This document shows positions 1 to 8,290 of a DNA stretch of 58,994 bases, piece after piece (within the stretch, counting starts at the first letter, position 1; each line of letters begins with the position of its first letter). Under the pieces are notes generated by a model, which saw nothing but the letters and a program-made list of their open reading frames with translations, did not search any database and was not told the DNA's origin. This DNA is from Steroidobacteraceae bacterium. Its GTDB lineage: Bacteria > Pseudomonadota > Gammaproteobacteria > Steroidobacterales > Steroidobacteraceae. The DNA is taken from NCBI GenBank assembly GCA_025458905.1, contig JALORN010000017.1, positions 1-58,994 of the forward strand, given 5' to 3'. The position numbers and the translations under genes are program-made.

Positions 1-231
1 GCGATCATCCCCGAGTCGCGCGGCATGCCGCTCGACCCGTCGCTCAGCAAGCGGCCGTTCACCTCGAAGATCGTGATCGACGCGACCCGCCAGTGGCCCG
101 AGGAAGGCGGCCCGAAGACCTACCAGGCCCTGAACCGCGCGGAGCTCGAGCGGCTCGCCCCCGCGTCGTTCAAGCTGGTCGACGCGAACTGGCAGAAGCT
201 GGTCGGCAAGTACCGCCCGCCGGGAGCCTGA
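1..231 (+). CDS. UbiD-like decarboxylase, C-terminal fragment
   Basis: The frame is open from base 1, so this is the 3' end of a gene that begins outside the window. About 76 residues are visible. The stretch TSKIVIDATRQWPEE resembles the C-terminal signature of UbiD-family decarboxylases (in E. coli UbiD, SKMGLDATNKWPGE). These enzymes use prenylated FMN to decarboxylate aromatic or unsaturated acids. The catalytic part is not visible, so the substrate cannot be judged. The stop codon lies in the loop of a GC-rich hairpin shared with the converging azoreductase gene. The family call rests on one short motif. Confidence 0.6.
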   Translation, partial: AIIPESRGMPLDPSLSKRPFTSKIVIDATRQWPEEGGPKTYQALNRAELERLAPASFKLVDANWQKLVGKYRPPGA

Positions 232-241
232 AGCTCCCGGC
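219..241. terminator. hairpin between converging genes
   Basis: Arms GCCGGGAGC (219-227) and GCTCCCGGC (233-241) pair perfectly around a 5-nt loop. It overlaps the stop of the UbiD-like gene and ends 2 nt before the stop of the converging azoreductase gene. There is no T-run, so efficient intrinsic termination is inference. It could serve both directions. Confidence 0.45.
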
Positions 242-243
242 CG

Positions 244-903
244 TCAGGCCGCGACGCTCTCCGGGGTGCTCCCGGCCGCCTGCCTCGAGGGCGTGCGCCC
301 AGGGTCGGCGACCAGTGTCGCGATGGCCTGGCGCGCCCGCTCGAGGCCGGCGACGCGCGACTCGGCGCTGATCGCGAGACCTTCGGCCACCACCGCATCG
401 ACGTCCGTGATGCCGACGAAGCCGAGGAACTGGCGCACGTAGGGCACCTGCAGGTCAGCCCCCTCGGGATAGTAGCCGCCGCGGGTGACGATCACGACCG
501 CGCGCTTGCCGGTCAGCAGTCCCTCGGGACCGGCCGCGGTGTAGCGGAAGGTGATGCCGGCGCGCGCCACGTGGTCGAAGTAGGCACGCAGCGTCGAGGG
601 CACGCTGAAGTTGTGCATCGGCACCGCGAGGACGACGACGTCCGCCGCCTGCAGCTCGGCGATCAGCGCATCCGACTCGCCGACGATCGCGCGCTGCGCC
701 ACGGTGCGCTCCTCGGGCGCCGCGGCGAACGCGGCGAAGCGCTCGGCCGTCAGGTGCGGCACGGGGTCGCGCGCAAGGTCGCGGGTGAGCACCCGGCCGC
801 CCGGATGTCGTGCGAGCCACTGCTCCGCGTAGCGCGTGGCGAGCCGGGACGACTCACTGGCGTCGCCCGAGAGGCTGGTCTGGATCTTGAGCAGGGTGTT
901 CAT
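244..903 (-). CDS. azoR: FMN-dependent NADH-azoreductase
   Basis: A 219-residue protein of the AzoR/flavodoxin-like fold family. These homodimeric cytosolic enzymes use FMN and NADH to reduce azo dyes and quinones. It shows the family N-terminus (KIQTSLSGDASESSRL), the flavin-site segment VPMHNFSVPSTLRAYFDHV and the RGGYYPEG loop. A longer ORF starts at 942, but the ATG at 903 has AAGGAG 8 nt upstream and fits the family N-terminus, so I chose 903. It is divergent from a LysR regulator with a dyad between them, the usual layout of a LysR-controlled azoR. The last 25 or so residues are low in complexity and probably not conserved. Confidence 0.88.
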   Translation of the reverse strand: MNTLLKIQTSLSGDASESSRLATRYAEQWLARHPGGRVLTRDLARDPVPHLTAERFAAFAAAPEERTVAQRAIVGESDALIAELQAADVVVLAVPMHNFSVPSTLRAYFDHVARAGITFRYTAAGPEGLLTGKRAVVIVTRGGYYPEGADLQVPYVRQFLGFVGITDVDAVVAEGLAISAESRVAGLERARQAIATLVADPGRTPSRQAAGSTPESVAA

Positions 904-992
904 GGCCGCTTCTCCTTGCGGGGTGTTCCGTGTGGACGTCATTTCACTATCCAGCGCATCGATTGAAAAGTTCGCTGTTCCGCTAGATCATA

Positions 993-1005
993 TCGATCAG
1001 ATCGA
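993..1005. promoter_or_regulatory. candidate LysR box (T-N11-A)
   Basis: The sequence TCGAT-CAG-ATCGA is a perfect dyad that starts with T and ends with A 12 bases later, matching the T-N11-A consensus of LysR-family sites. It lies in the 113-nt divergent gap between azoR and the LysR gene, close to the regulator start, where autoregulatory LysR sites usually lie. The dyad is seen; the function is inferred. Confidence 0.5.
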
Positions 1006-1016
1006 TAGGTCTGCAC

Positions 1017-2003
1017 ATGCCGAGGCGCCGCCCCGACCGATCCCCGTCCCGGCTCGCTCCCGGGGACCTGCCGGCGCCCACGGTGCCGCGCGTGACGCTC
1101 GAGCAGTGGCGCGCACTCGTGGCCGTGGTCGACGCCGGCGGACAGGCGCAGGCCGCAGCCCGCCTCCACAAGAGCCAGTCGTCGGTCACCTCGGCGCTCC
1201 AGGCGCTGCAGGCGAGGCTCGGGCTGCGGGCGTTCGAGCTGCGCGGGCGCCGCGCAGTGCTGACCCCGGCCGGCGAAATGCTCTACCAGCGCGCCCGCGC
1301 GCTGCTCGAGGATGCCGGCGGCCTCGAACAGGCGGCCCGCCGCACCTCGGCCGGCTGGGAACCGGAGATCACGGTCGCGGTCGAGGTGCTGTTCCCCACC
1401 TGGCTGATGCTGCGTTGCCTGGCGCGCTTCGGCGCCGAGAGCCCGCAGACACGCATCGAGTGGCTCGAGACCGTGATCGACGGCACGCAGGAGGCGCTGC
1501 GCGACGGCGTCGCACAGCTCGGCATCGCGCCGTTGGTGCCCCCGTCGATGAGCGGCGAGCCGCTGATGGAGGTGCACTTCGTGCCCGCGGCATCTCCCGA
1601 GCACCCCCTGCACCGCCTGGGTCGCGAGCTGACCATGCGTGACCTGCGCCGCCACCGGCACCTGGTGGTGCGCGACACGGCGCTGCGGCGCGACAAGTCG
1701 CGGGTCAACGTCGACGTCGCGCAGCGCTGGACGGTCGGCACCATGGCCACCTCGATCGGCGCCGCGAGCCGCGGCCTCGGCTTCGCGTGGTTCCCGGAGG
1801 ACAAGATCCGTCAGGAACTGGCGAACGGGCAGCTGAAGGTGCTGCCGTTGCGTGGCGGGCGCGAGCGGCGCGCGCACCTGCACCTGGTGCTGCCGGACCC
1901 GGATGCCGCCGGCCCAGGCACGCGTCGGCTGGCCCAGATCATCCGCGAGGAGGTGGCGCGTGACGGGCACGGGCACGGGCAGGGACAGGGGCCGGACCCC
2001 TGA
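1017..2003 (+). CDS. LysR-family transcriptional regulator
   Basis: A 328-residue protein. A winged helix-turn-helix lies near residues 25-85 (LEQWRALVAVVDAGG, then AAARLHKSQSSVTSALQALQ), followed by a linker helix and a periplasmic-binding-protein-like effector domain to about residue 315. It is divergent from azoR and has a T-N11-A dyad just upstream, so it probably controls azoR and itself in response to a quinone, azo or other electrophilic ligand; that ligand is inference. The ATG at 1017 gives a Pro/Arg-rich leader of about 22 residues. An in-frame GTG at 1083 would start directly before the HTH and is a real alternative. The C-terminal GHGHGQGQGPDP is a low-complexity extension. Confidence 0.88.
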   Translation: MPRRRPDRSPSRLAPGDLPAPTVPRVTLEQWRALVAVVDAGGQAQAAARLHKSQSSVTSALQALQARLGLRAFELRGRRAVLTPAGEMLYQRARALLEDAGGLEQAARRTSAGWEPEITVAVEVLFPTWLMLRCLARFGAESPQTRIEWLETVIDGTQEALRDGVAQLGIAPLVPPSMSGEPLMEVHFVPAASPEHPLHRLGRELTMRDLRRHRHLVVRDTALRRDKSRVNVDVAQRWTVGTMATSIGAASRGLGFAWFPEDKIRQELANGQLKVLPLRGGRERRAHLHLVLPDPDAAGPGTRRLAQIIREEVARDGHGHGQGQGPDP

Positions 2004-2022
2004 CGGCTGCTAGCATGGACGC

Positions 2023-2712
2023 ATGTACCGCCTCTACATCGGCAACAAGAACTACTCCTCGTGGTCGCTGCGGCCCTGGAGCCTGCTGCGCACCCTCGAC
2101 ATCCCGTTCGAAGAGCGCCTGGTACCGTTCAGCGCCGGGGGCAGCTACGAGCGCTTCCGCGAGTTCTCGCCGACCGGCAAGGTACCCTGCCTGGTCGACG
2201 GCACGACGGTCGTCTGGGACTCCCTGGCCATCTGCGAGTACGTCGCGGAGCGCCACCCGGCGGCCTGGCCCGCCAGCGCGGCCGCGCGCGCCTGGGCGCG
2301 CAGTGCCGCGGCCGAGATGCATTCGGGCTTCGCGGTGCTGCGCAACGATTGCAGCATGTCCGTCGGGGTGCGCATCCGCCTGCACCGGGTCTCGGAGGCG
2401 CTGCGGCGCGACGTCGCGCGGATCGACGAATCGTGGTGCGACGGGCTCGCCCGCTTCGGTGGTCCGTTCCTCGCGGGCGACAGGTTCACCGCAGCCGATG
2501 CCTTCTACGTGCCGGTCGCGTTCCGGGTGCGCAGCTACGGCCTCGAACTCGGTGCCGCGGCCGCCGCCTATGCGCAGCGCCTGCTCGCACTGCCCTCGAC
2601 ACGGGAGTGGGAAGACGCCGCGCTGCGCGAGCCGTGGCGCGAGCCCGCGCACGAGGCCGAGATCCTCGCCTCCGGCACGCTGCTGGAGGACCGTCGCGTG
2701 CCGCCGGCCTGA
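2023..2712 (+). CDS. glutathione S-transferase family protein
   Basis: A 229-residue cytosolic GST. The N-terminal thioredoxin-fold domain (about residues 1-82) begins YIGNKNYSSWSLRPW, where the NYSSWS loop holds the likely glutathione-activating Ser. It contains the cis-Pro segment GKVPCLVD and the glutathione gamma-Glu contact WDSLAICEYV. An all-helical C-terminal domain follows, including the GDRFTAADAFYVPVAF segment. It lies 19 nt after the LysR gene on the same strand and might be co-transcribed with it. With azoR across the divergent promoter this would make a small electrophile/quinone detoxification locus, which is inference from the neighbourhood. Confidence 0.88.
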   Translation: MYRLYIGNKNYSSWSLRPWSLLRTLDIPFEERLVPFSAGGSYERFREFSPTGKVPCLVDGTTVVWDSLAICEYVAERHPAAWPASAAARAWARSAAAEMHSGFAVLRNDCSMSVGVRIRLHRVSEALRRDVARIDESWCDGLARFGGPFLAGDRFTAADAFYVPVAFRVRSYGLELGAAAAAYAQRLLALPSTREWEDAALREPWREPAHEAEILASGTLLEDRRVPPA

Positions 2713-2781
2713 CCGCGCACGCGCAAGTCAGGCATCATTCGGCTGCCGGCCCCTGCCGGCCCCTCCCCTTCCGGAACGACC

Positions 2782-3291
2782 ATGATCGAGAAGCAGATCG
2801 AACGCCTGTTGTTCGCGAGCCGCTGGCTGCTCGCACCGCTCTACGTCGGCCTGTCGCTGGCGCTGGTCGCGCTCGGCGTGAAGTTCTTCATGGAAGCGTT
2901 CCACGTGCTCTCGCACATCCTGACGTTGACCGAGGCGGACCTGGTGCTGACCGTGCTCGCGATGATCGACCTCGTGCTGGTCGGGAGCCTGATCGTGATG
3001 GTGATGTTCTCGGGCTACGAGAACTTCGTCTCGCGCATCGACGTCGGCGATGGCGGCGACACGCTGGGCTGGCTCGGCAAGCTCGACTCCGGGACGCTGA
3101 AGCTCAAGGTCGCCGCGTCGATCGTCGCGATCTCCTCGATCCACCTGCTGCGCATCTTCATGAACGCGCCGCAGATCGCCAACGAGAAGATCATGTGGTA
3201 CGTGATCCTGCACCTGACCTTCGTGATCTCGGCGCTGCTGCTCGGCGTGCTCGACCGCATCTCGTTCGCGGGGCATCGCGACAAGGAGTGA
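2782..3291 (+). CDS. UPF0114 (YqhA-like) inner-membrane protein
   Basis: A 169-residue integral membrane protein of the UPF0114/YqhA family, which has no established function. It starts [19 protein letters not shown], typical of the family, and has three to four hydrophobic segments at about residues 14-40, 55-78, 108-128 and 137-158. The conserved soluble loop [10 protein letters not shown] lies between the second and third. Family proteins are usually 160-180 residues, so it looks complete. It lies 69 nt after the GST gene. Confidence 0.85.
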   Translation: MIEKQIERLLFASRWLLAPLYVGLSLALVALGVKFFMEAFHVLSHILTLTEADLVLTVLAMIDLVLVGSLIVMVMFSGYENFVSRIDVGDGGDTLGWLGKLDSGTLKLKVAASIVAISSIHLLRIFMNAPQIANEKIMWYVILHLTFVISALLLGVLDRISFAGHRDKE

Positions 3292-3610
3292 GTCGCGTGT
3301 CCACGGTCCGGCCGCGCGCAATCGTCGCCGGCCGACTGGCCGGTCGCACGAAAGATCGCACCGGCGCCGCCGGCCCTCGGGGGACGATTCTTGCGTGGTC
3401 GCGACGCCCCGGACCTGCACTCGCGGCATCACCGCCCTGCAACCCGGCGCGACGGTCCGGCCGCGCGTTGCCGGCACACGGTGGCTGGGGCAGCATCCGC
3501 CGGAGCGCAGGCCGGAGGAATGCCGGCCGGCGTCGTTGCACGAACCCTTGACGCTCCGGGGCCCAGCGCGTGTGCAGGCCCCGTGGCCCAGCACCAGGAG
3601 CCTGTCTGCG
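3292..3610. other. intergenic gap, no gene seen
   Basis: These 319 bases have open frames in several registers, as is usual at this GC content, but no recognisable protein. A short hairpin CCGGCC-GACT-GGCCGG (3328-3343) lies about 37 nt after the UPF0114 stop and could end its transcript, although no T-run follows. The end of the gap carries the ribosome binding site AGGAG (3596-3600) for the CpeT-like gene. Confidence 0.4.
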
Positions 3611-4681
3611 ATGGCCCCGACGACACCTGCCTCCCGCTGCCTCCGTCTGGCGCGTCGCGTCGCCACCGCCGCGGTCACGGCCGCGCTCGCCGCGGCGCCG
3701 CTGCTGGCCGCGCCACCGATGCCGGTCGGTCCCGGCTACGACCCGGACCGCAAGGAAATCGAGGCGGTGCTCGAGGACCTCGCCGCCTGGCTGCCCGGCG
3801 AGTGGAGCTCGGAGCCGCAACTGCACTACGAGCGCACCGTGCGGATGCCGAAGGAAGGCGAGCACGAGCTGTGGTACCGCACCTTCGCGCGGATCGACGC
3901 GCCGCAGATCGGCCCCTACGTGTTCTACGGCCAGATCAACATCGCGGGTCGCGACGGGCCGCTCTATGGGCGCTCGCAGGTGATCTACAAGGCGTCGATC
4001 GACGAGGCACGCGGCGTGGTGCTGGTGCGCGGCCAGGCCATTGCCGACGCCGAGAAGTTCATCAACCTGCAGGACCGCCCCGAGCTGTGGCCCAAGGTGA
4101 ATATCGACGAGGACGCGATCAACTGCGACTTCATCTGGCGCCGCCACGGCGAGCAGGTGATCGGCGTGCTCGAGGGGCGCACCGCGGACAAGCGTGTCAA
4201 CGGCCCCGGCACCTGCACCTTCATGTCGAGCACCGGCAAGGAGTTCTATTCGGATGCCGAGTGGGTGCTCTCGCCCGACACGCTCTGGCTGTACGACATC
4301 AACACCCTCGGCGGCGTGCGCTTCAACGGGCGCGAGGACCGCACGCACACGCGGCTGTCGCGCGCGCGCCCCTATCGCTGCAGCGTGCGCGATGCCGACG
4401 GCCAGCGCAGCGTCGACTCCTACGACCGCGGCGGCTCGGGCGCGGTGAAGACCCGCGATGGCCAGTCCCTGCAGTGGAAGCTCCTGCGCGCGCTCTACCC
4501 GGCGGCCGACGGCACCGGGCTCGACGACCAGCTGCGCCTGACGCTGCAGCCACCCGAGTCGGACGAGGTGCTCGAGACCCGCCGCGCGGCGCCCAAGGCC
4601 GACCGCGTCGCCCTCGATGCACGCGGCGTCCAGGTCGCGTGCGCACGCCAGGACAAGTTCGGCCCCCTCCCCACCGGCTGA
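3611..4681 (+). CDS. secreted CpeT/CpcT-like protein
   Basis: A 356-residue protein. The ATG at 3611 has AGGAG 10 nt upstream and begins a signal peptide (Arg-rich start, then VATAAVTAALAAAPLLAA), so this start is preferred over an ORF opening at 3395. The mature part resembles the CpcT/CpeT family, which in cyanobacteria attaches bilins to phycobiliproteins. The match runs over DLAAWLPGEWSS, then DAEKFINLQDRPEL, then GTCTFMSSTGKEFYSDAEW and LWLYDI, in the order and spacing I recall for CpcT. The C-terminal 100 residues or so are an extension. No phycobiliprotein gene is in the window, and export to the periplasm argues against a canonical lyase role, so only the fold family is claimed. Its stop codon abuts a large inverted repeat. 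Confidence 0.6.
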   Translation: MAPTTPASRCLRLARRVATAAVTAALAAAPLLAAPPMPVGPGYDPDRKEIEAVLEDLAAWLPGEWSSEPQLHYERTVRMPKEGEHELWYRTFARIDAPQIGPYVFYGQINIAGRDGPLYGRSQVIYKASIDEARGVVLVRGQAIADAEKFINLQDRPELWPKVNIDEDAINCDFIWRRHGEQVIGVLEGRTADKRVNGPGTCTFMSSTGKEFYSDAEWVLSPDTLWLYDINTLGGVRFNGREDRTHTRLSRARPYRCSVRDADGQRSVDSYDRGGSGAVKTRDGQSLQWKLLRALYPAADGTGLDDQLRLTLQPPESDEVLETRRAAPKADRVALDARGVQVACARQDKFGPLPTG

Positions 4682-4825
4682 GAAAAAGGGAGAAAAAGGG
4701 GACAGATTTATTTTTCGAAAAAGGGGACAGATTTATTTTCTTGGCCTTCCGCAAGCGGAAGGCCAAGAAAATAAATCTGTCCCCTTTTTCGAAAAATAAA
4801 TCTGTCCCCTTTTTCTCCCTTTTTC
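4682..4825. repeat. perfect 144-bp inverted repeat of GGGGACAGATTTATTTT units
   Basis: Two 71-nt arms (4682-4752 and 4755-4825) are exact reverse complements around 2 central bases. Each arm holds two tandem copies of AAAAAGGGGACAGATTTATTTT separated by CG, then CTTGGCCTTCCGC at the centre. It fills exactly the space between the stop codon of the CpeT-like gene (ends 4681) and that of the converging gene (starts 4826). It is AT-rich in a very GC-rich window. I recall GGGGACAGATTTATTTT motifs as dispersed repeats near REP-associated tyrosine transposases in Proteobacteria. No transposase lies here. It may also act as a bidirectional terminator. Confidence 0.85.
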
Positions 4826-5632
4826 CTAGCGCAGGGAGCCGTCGGCTTCGACCAGCAGGTATTGCAGGTCGCGGGCAGGGATCACGGACTTCACGACCAG
4901 CCGGTCTGGGCCGACGACCCACAGGTCGTTGACGCCGGCGACGCGCCAATGGGTGGCGGCGAAACGACCGGCCGGCACCTCGACCGTCTCCTCGCCGATC
5001 CGCTCGACCTTCAGTGGCAGCAGCGTGCCGAGCACGGGCTTCATCGGGTCGGTGCCGGCCTCGAGGCTGTAGAGCGTGATGCTCTGCTCGGCGCCGCCCT
5101 TGGGGTCGAAGCCCGCCGTGTGGAAGCCGTCGCCTGCGACCGGATGCGAGCCGATCGAGAACCACTCTGGCACGACCGTGGCCTGCGGCGTCACGCCCGA
5201 GGGGCCGCTCGCCTGCGCGGTGAGCCGGGTACCCTCCACCAGGAAGTGCCCCGAGCCCTTGAACCGGCCGCCGTTCCAGTAGCTGACGAAGGCCTCGATC
5301 GGCCGGAAGCGCGCATCGTTGCGCAACACCACCGTGAACTGCGCATTGCGCGCCGCGAGGTCGTGCCACATCAGCATGGTGCGCGAGCCGTCCGGATGCA
5401 CCAGCAGCTGGAAGCGCTCCTCGCCGCGCAGGCGCCGGTCGGAGATCGTCTCGTAGCGGTAGGTGCCCGAAGCACGCCGCACGATGACGGAGTTCGGCCC
5501 GGTGTTCTCCTGCACCGCCGCCGCCGGACGAGCGGGCTGCTGGGCGGACGCGGGTTCGGCGCCCGCGAGCAGGGCGGCGAGCCCCAGCGCGAAGCCGAGT
5601 CGTGCGCGAACGAAAGGAGCTTCGGATCTCAT
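4826..5632 (-). CDS. secreted protein of unknown function (DUF3108-like)
   Basis: A 268-residue protein. The ATG at 5632 begins a clear signal peptide (RARLGFALGLAALLAG, with AEPASA before the likely cleavage site). The mature part looks all-beta, with patterns such as GTYRYETISDRRLRGEERFQ and VVGPDRLVVKSVIPARDLQYLL. This recalls DUF3108 and similar periplasmic proteins that include a thioester- or attachment-like LLPLKVERIGEETVEVPAG strand pair; the similarity is by eye only. It lies 11 nt after the MFS gene and is probably co-transcribed with it. Its stop codon is adjacent to the 144-bp inverted repeat. A much longer frame runs upstream to 7021 but is a shadow of the MFS gene. Confidence 0.65.
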   Translation of the reverse strand: MRSEAPFVRARLGFALGLAALLAGAEPASAQQPARPAAAVQENTGPNSVIVRRASGTYRYETISDRRLRGEERFQLLVHPDGSRTMLMWHDLAARNAQFTVVLRNDARFRPIEAFVSYWNGGRFKGSGHFLVEGTRLTAQASGPSGVTPQATVVPEWFSIGSHPVAGDGFHTAGFDPKGGAEQSITLYSLEAGTDPMKPVLGTLLPLKVERIGEETVEVPAGRFAATHWRVAGVNDLWVVGPDRLVVKSVIPARDLQYLLVEADGSLR

Positions 5633-5643
5633 GCGAGCCCCGC

Positions 5644-6963
5644 TCAGGCCGTCGCCACCGGCTGCTCGGCCGGGCGCGGCGCCGAGGCGAAGCGCACGTA
5701 GAACGCGAACAGCAGCAGCAGCACGTTCGCACCGGCCATGATGATGAACGGCGCGCCCGGCCGCCAGGCATCGAACGCCCAGCCGCCGACCTTCGAGATC
5801 GCGAGGATGCCGAGCGCCCCGAAGAAACCGACCATGCCGATCACCGCACCGCGGATCGGGCCCGGCGCTTCCTGGCCGATCAGCACCTGCGAGGCGAGGA
5901 TGCCGCTCGCCTGGCCGATGCCGAGCATCGCCGCCGCGCCGAAGGCGGCAGCGCTCGCCGCCGGGTCCGGCGTGAAACCCATCCAGCCGTAGCCCGCAAT
6001 CGACAGCACGGTGGCGAGGATCACCAGCGTCACGCGGTTGATCTTGTCGGCGAGCCAGCCGAAGAACGGCGCCCAGAGCATCGCGCAGCCCTGCACGATG
6101 CCGAACAGCGCGCCCTGCTTGGCGGCGGCGTCGGCGGCGTTGTAGCCATCGGCGATCGCCGCGGTCTGCACCCACAGAGACAGGAACAGCGCCACGATCA
6201 CGAGATCGGCGCGCGCCGCGAACGAGGCACCGTAGGCGAGCGCGATGCGCGGGTTGCGGCCGGCGGCGAGGCCCTGGCGCAGCAGCGTCATCAGCGGCTC
6301 GCGCTTCGTCACCTGATCGGGCCGGCCGGGCTTCAGGCCGAACATGATCAACGCGCTCAGCACGCAGACGCCGGCGATCGTGAGGTAGGCCGCGCGCCCG
6401 GAGCCGACCTCGTCGAAGCCCGCGTTCTGGTAGAACTGCGGCAGGCGCGACAGCACCGCGAAGAACAGCAGCGCACCGACTGCGTTCAGGAAGAACGAGA
6501 TGCCGGTGAGCTTGCCGCGGTCGGCGTCGACCGGGTAGTCCGCGAGCACGGTGGCCAGCATGCCGCCGAGCGCCGCAATGCCGACCGCGAACACCAGGCG
6601 GTAGATCAGCAGCTGGTCGAGGTCGTCGGCGTACGGATAGGCCGCATAGGCGAGACCGGCGACCAGGAAGCCGATGACGTAGACCGTGCGCCGGCCGACC
6701 CGGTCCGACCAGGCGCCGAAGAACCCGACCATCACCAGCGAGACCACCTCCTGCCAGAACTGCAGGTTGCCCGAGACCGCGCCGCGCTGCTCCGGCGGCA
6801 CGCCGATGTTGACCTCGAGCAGGTAGGGCAGCAGCGAGGTCGCGTAGGTGAAGATGCCGATGCTGACGAACGCCGCCCAAAGGTAGCTCAGGGTGTGGCC
6901 GCGGGTGACCCCGGGCATCAGGCGAACGGGACCGAGCTTCTGCCCGGTGTGCGGAGTCGACAT
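5644..6963 (-). CDS. MFS transporter
   Basis: A 439-residue major facilitator with about 12 hydrophobic segments. The first half contains the signature loop GAWSDRVGRRTVYV between helices 2 and 3, and the second half contains the matching GWLADKINRVTL. The N-terminal region (HTLSYLWAAFVSIGIFTYAT) is the first helix. The substrate is not evident. It is the first gene of a minus-strand pair with the secreted DUF3108-like protein. A 233-nt non-coding stretch separates it from the DoxX gene upstream, so its promoter probably lies at about 6964-7196. Confidence 0.85.
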   Translation of the reverse strand: MSTPHTGQKLGPVRLMPGVTRGHTLSYLWAAFVSIGIFTYATSLLPYLLEVNIGVPPEQRGAVSGNLQFWQEVVSLVMVGFFGAWSDRVGRRTVYVIGFLVAGLAYAAYPYADDLDQLLIYRLVFAVGIAALGGMLATVLADYPVDADRGKLTGISFFLNAVGALLFFAVLSRLPQFYQNAGFDEVGSGRAAYLTIAGVCVLSALIMFGLKPGRPDQVTKREPLMTLLRQGLAAGRNPRIALAYGASFAARADLVIVALFLSLWVQTAAIADGYNAADAAAKQGALFGIVQGCAMLWAPFFGWLADKINRVTLVILATVLSIAGYGWMGFTPDPAASAAAFGAAAMLGIGQASGILASQVLIGQEAPGPIRGAVIGMVGFFGALGILAISKVGGWAFDAWRPGAPFIIMAGANVLLLLFAFYVRFASAPRPAEQPVATA

Positions 6964-7196
6964 TCCTCGTGCCTCGCTGAAACGGTGTCCCTAGATGCCC
7001 GAGCACGCGCCGGGGCGGCACGGAATCGGCGCCCGTGTCCGCCTGAGGAACACGGCCGCGGCCCCGGGCCGCGGCGCCATGCTGCCCCGGCGGGCGCCCG
7101 ACCTCAACCCGGCCACGCGCGCCTGTCCGGGGGCGGGCACGCCAGAACAGCCGGCCCGCGGCCTCGGCGGCGGCGACCGCCGCGGGCAGGCGAAGG

Positions 7197-7658
7197 TCAG
7201 CGGAACCAGATCGATCCGGTATGGCGCCGCAGCATGATCCGGTCGAGTCCGACCCACTGCCCGGTCGGCAGGAACACCATCGGCAGGTACATCAGCGTCA
7301 GGATGACCAGCGAGGCGTCGTAGTAGCCACCGATCGTCAGCATCACGTTGAACAGCACCGCGCCGAGCGCGGCCCAGCGCGTCATGAAGCCGAACAGCAG
7401 GCCGAGCGCGATCAAGGTCTCGCCGATGCAGACCATCCAGCCCATCGGCAGGTAGTACGGCAGGCCGAGGTTCTCGATGAACCAGGCGCCGAAGGACTCC
7501 GGGTCGATCTCCTGCAGCCGGTCGGACAGCACGCGGTAGAGCTTGTCGGAGAACATGTAGTTCTCGACCCACTTGTTGACGGCCGCGAGCGCGAAGAACA
7601 GCCCGACGAAGTAGCGCAGGAACAGCACGAACCCACGACCGAGGCGCCGGGCCGTCAC
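7197..7658 (-). CDS. DoxX-family membrane protein
   Basis: A 153-residue protein with four hydrophobic helices, resembling the DoxX/DoxD-like family of small quinone- or redox-associated membrane proteins. Visible features are FLRYFVGLFFALAAVNKWVE in helix 1, GETLIALGLLFGFMTRWAAL in helix 2-3, and NVMLTIGGYYDASL before the last helix. The start is a GTG at 7658 whose bases overlap the stop of the lipoprotein gene (GTGA), so the two are translationally coupled. Function is not established; the coupling suggests the membrane protein works with the lipoprotein. Confidence 0.7.
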   Translation of the reverse strand: MTARRLGRGFVLFLRYFVGLFFALAAVNKWVENYMFSDKLYRVLSDRLQEIDPESFGAWFIENLGLPYYLPMGWMVCIGETLIALGLLFGFMTRWAALGAVLFNVMLTIGGYYDASLVILTLMYLPMVFLPTGQWVGLDRIMLRRHTGSIWFR

Positions 7659-8290
7659 GGCGCCGCTCCCGCGGGGGCGGCGGCCGCCTGCCCGCCCGCC
7701 CGGCCGGTCGCGCCGGGCGCCGGGGCACGCCCGAGGAACTCGCGCATCAGCGCATAGCCGTCGCGACGCAGCAGGGCGCGGCAGCTGCCGATCGTCTCGC
7801 CACGCGTGTCGAGCCAGGCACCGGAGCGCATGTCGACGATGCTGTCGGGCAGGGTGATCGTGCCCGCGACGCCGTCGATGAAGGCCCGGGTCGGCAGCTG
7901 CTCGACCGTGCGGCGCAGGCCGTCATCCCGGTAGACCGCGAGCGGACGCTCGTCGGTCTGCTTCTGGCGGAAGAACCGGAACAGGTAGTCGCCGATGGTC
8001 GCGACCTGGGCCCAGAAGGTCTTCTCCCTCAGCCGATAGATCAGCAGCGGTTCGCGCGCACCGGGCGCGGGTGCCGCGGTGGGCGCCCCGCTGCGGCGGC
8101 AGTCGAGGAAATCGTCGCAGGTGGTGCACAGCAGGTTGACCTTGATCGCGAACCCGTCGTTCGGCGGCACGATCGACCCGCCGGCGTTGCAGCCAGTGAG
8201 CAACAGCACCGCGACGGCACCTGCGGCGCAGGCACGCTGCCTCACGACGGCCCATGAACGACGAGCCACCCCTCCCCCTGCATCCCCCAT
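7655..8290 (-). CDS. lipoprotein of unknown function coupled to DoxX
   Basis: A 211-residue protein. The ATG at 8290 has a strong AGGAGG 6 nt upstream, so I prefer it to the open frame that runs up to 8629. The N-terminus has a signal ending in the lipobox LLLTGC, predicting lipidation at the Cys near residue 31. The mature protein has a CTTCDDFLDCRRSG cysteine cluster, a YRLREKTFWAQVATIGDYLF segment and a further Cys in the C-terminal half. I do not recognise the family. The last 25 residues are Ala/Gly/Pro-rich. It overlaps the DoxX gene by 4 nt and is divergent from another lipoprotein gene 145 nt away. Confidence 0.65.
   Translation of the reverse strand: MGDAGGGVARRSWAVVRQRACAAGAVAVLLLTGCNAGGSIVPPNDGFAIKVNLLCTTCDDFLDCRRSGAPTAAPAPGAREPLLIYRLREKTFWAQVATIGDYLFRFFRQKQTDERPLAVYRDDGLRRTVEQLPTRAFIDGVAGTITLPDSIVDMRSGAWLDTRGETIGSCRALLRRDGYALMREFLGRAPAPGATGRAGGQAAAAPAGAAP

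Noticed and set aside
4682..4825. CRISPR-like or attachment site
   Set aside because: The units are inverted and perfectly paired with no spacers, integrase or tRNA nearby.
5602..7323. 573-residue plus-strand open frame opposite the MFS gene
   Set aside because: Low-complexity Arg/Gln/His/Glu composition typical of an antisense shadow in high-GC DNA.
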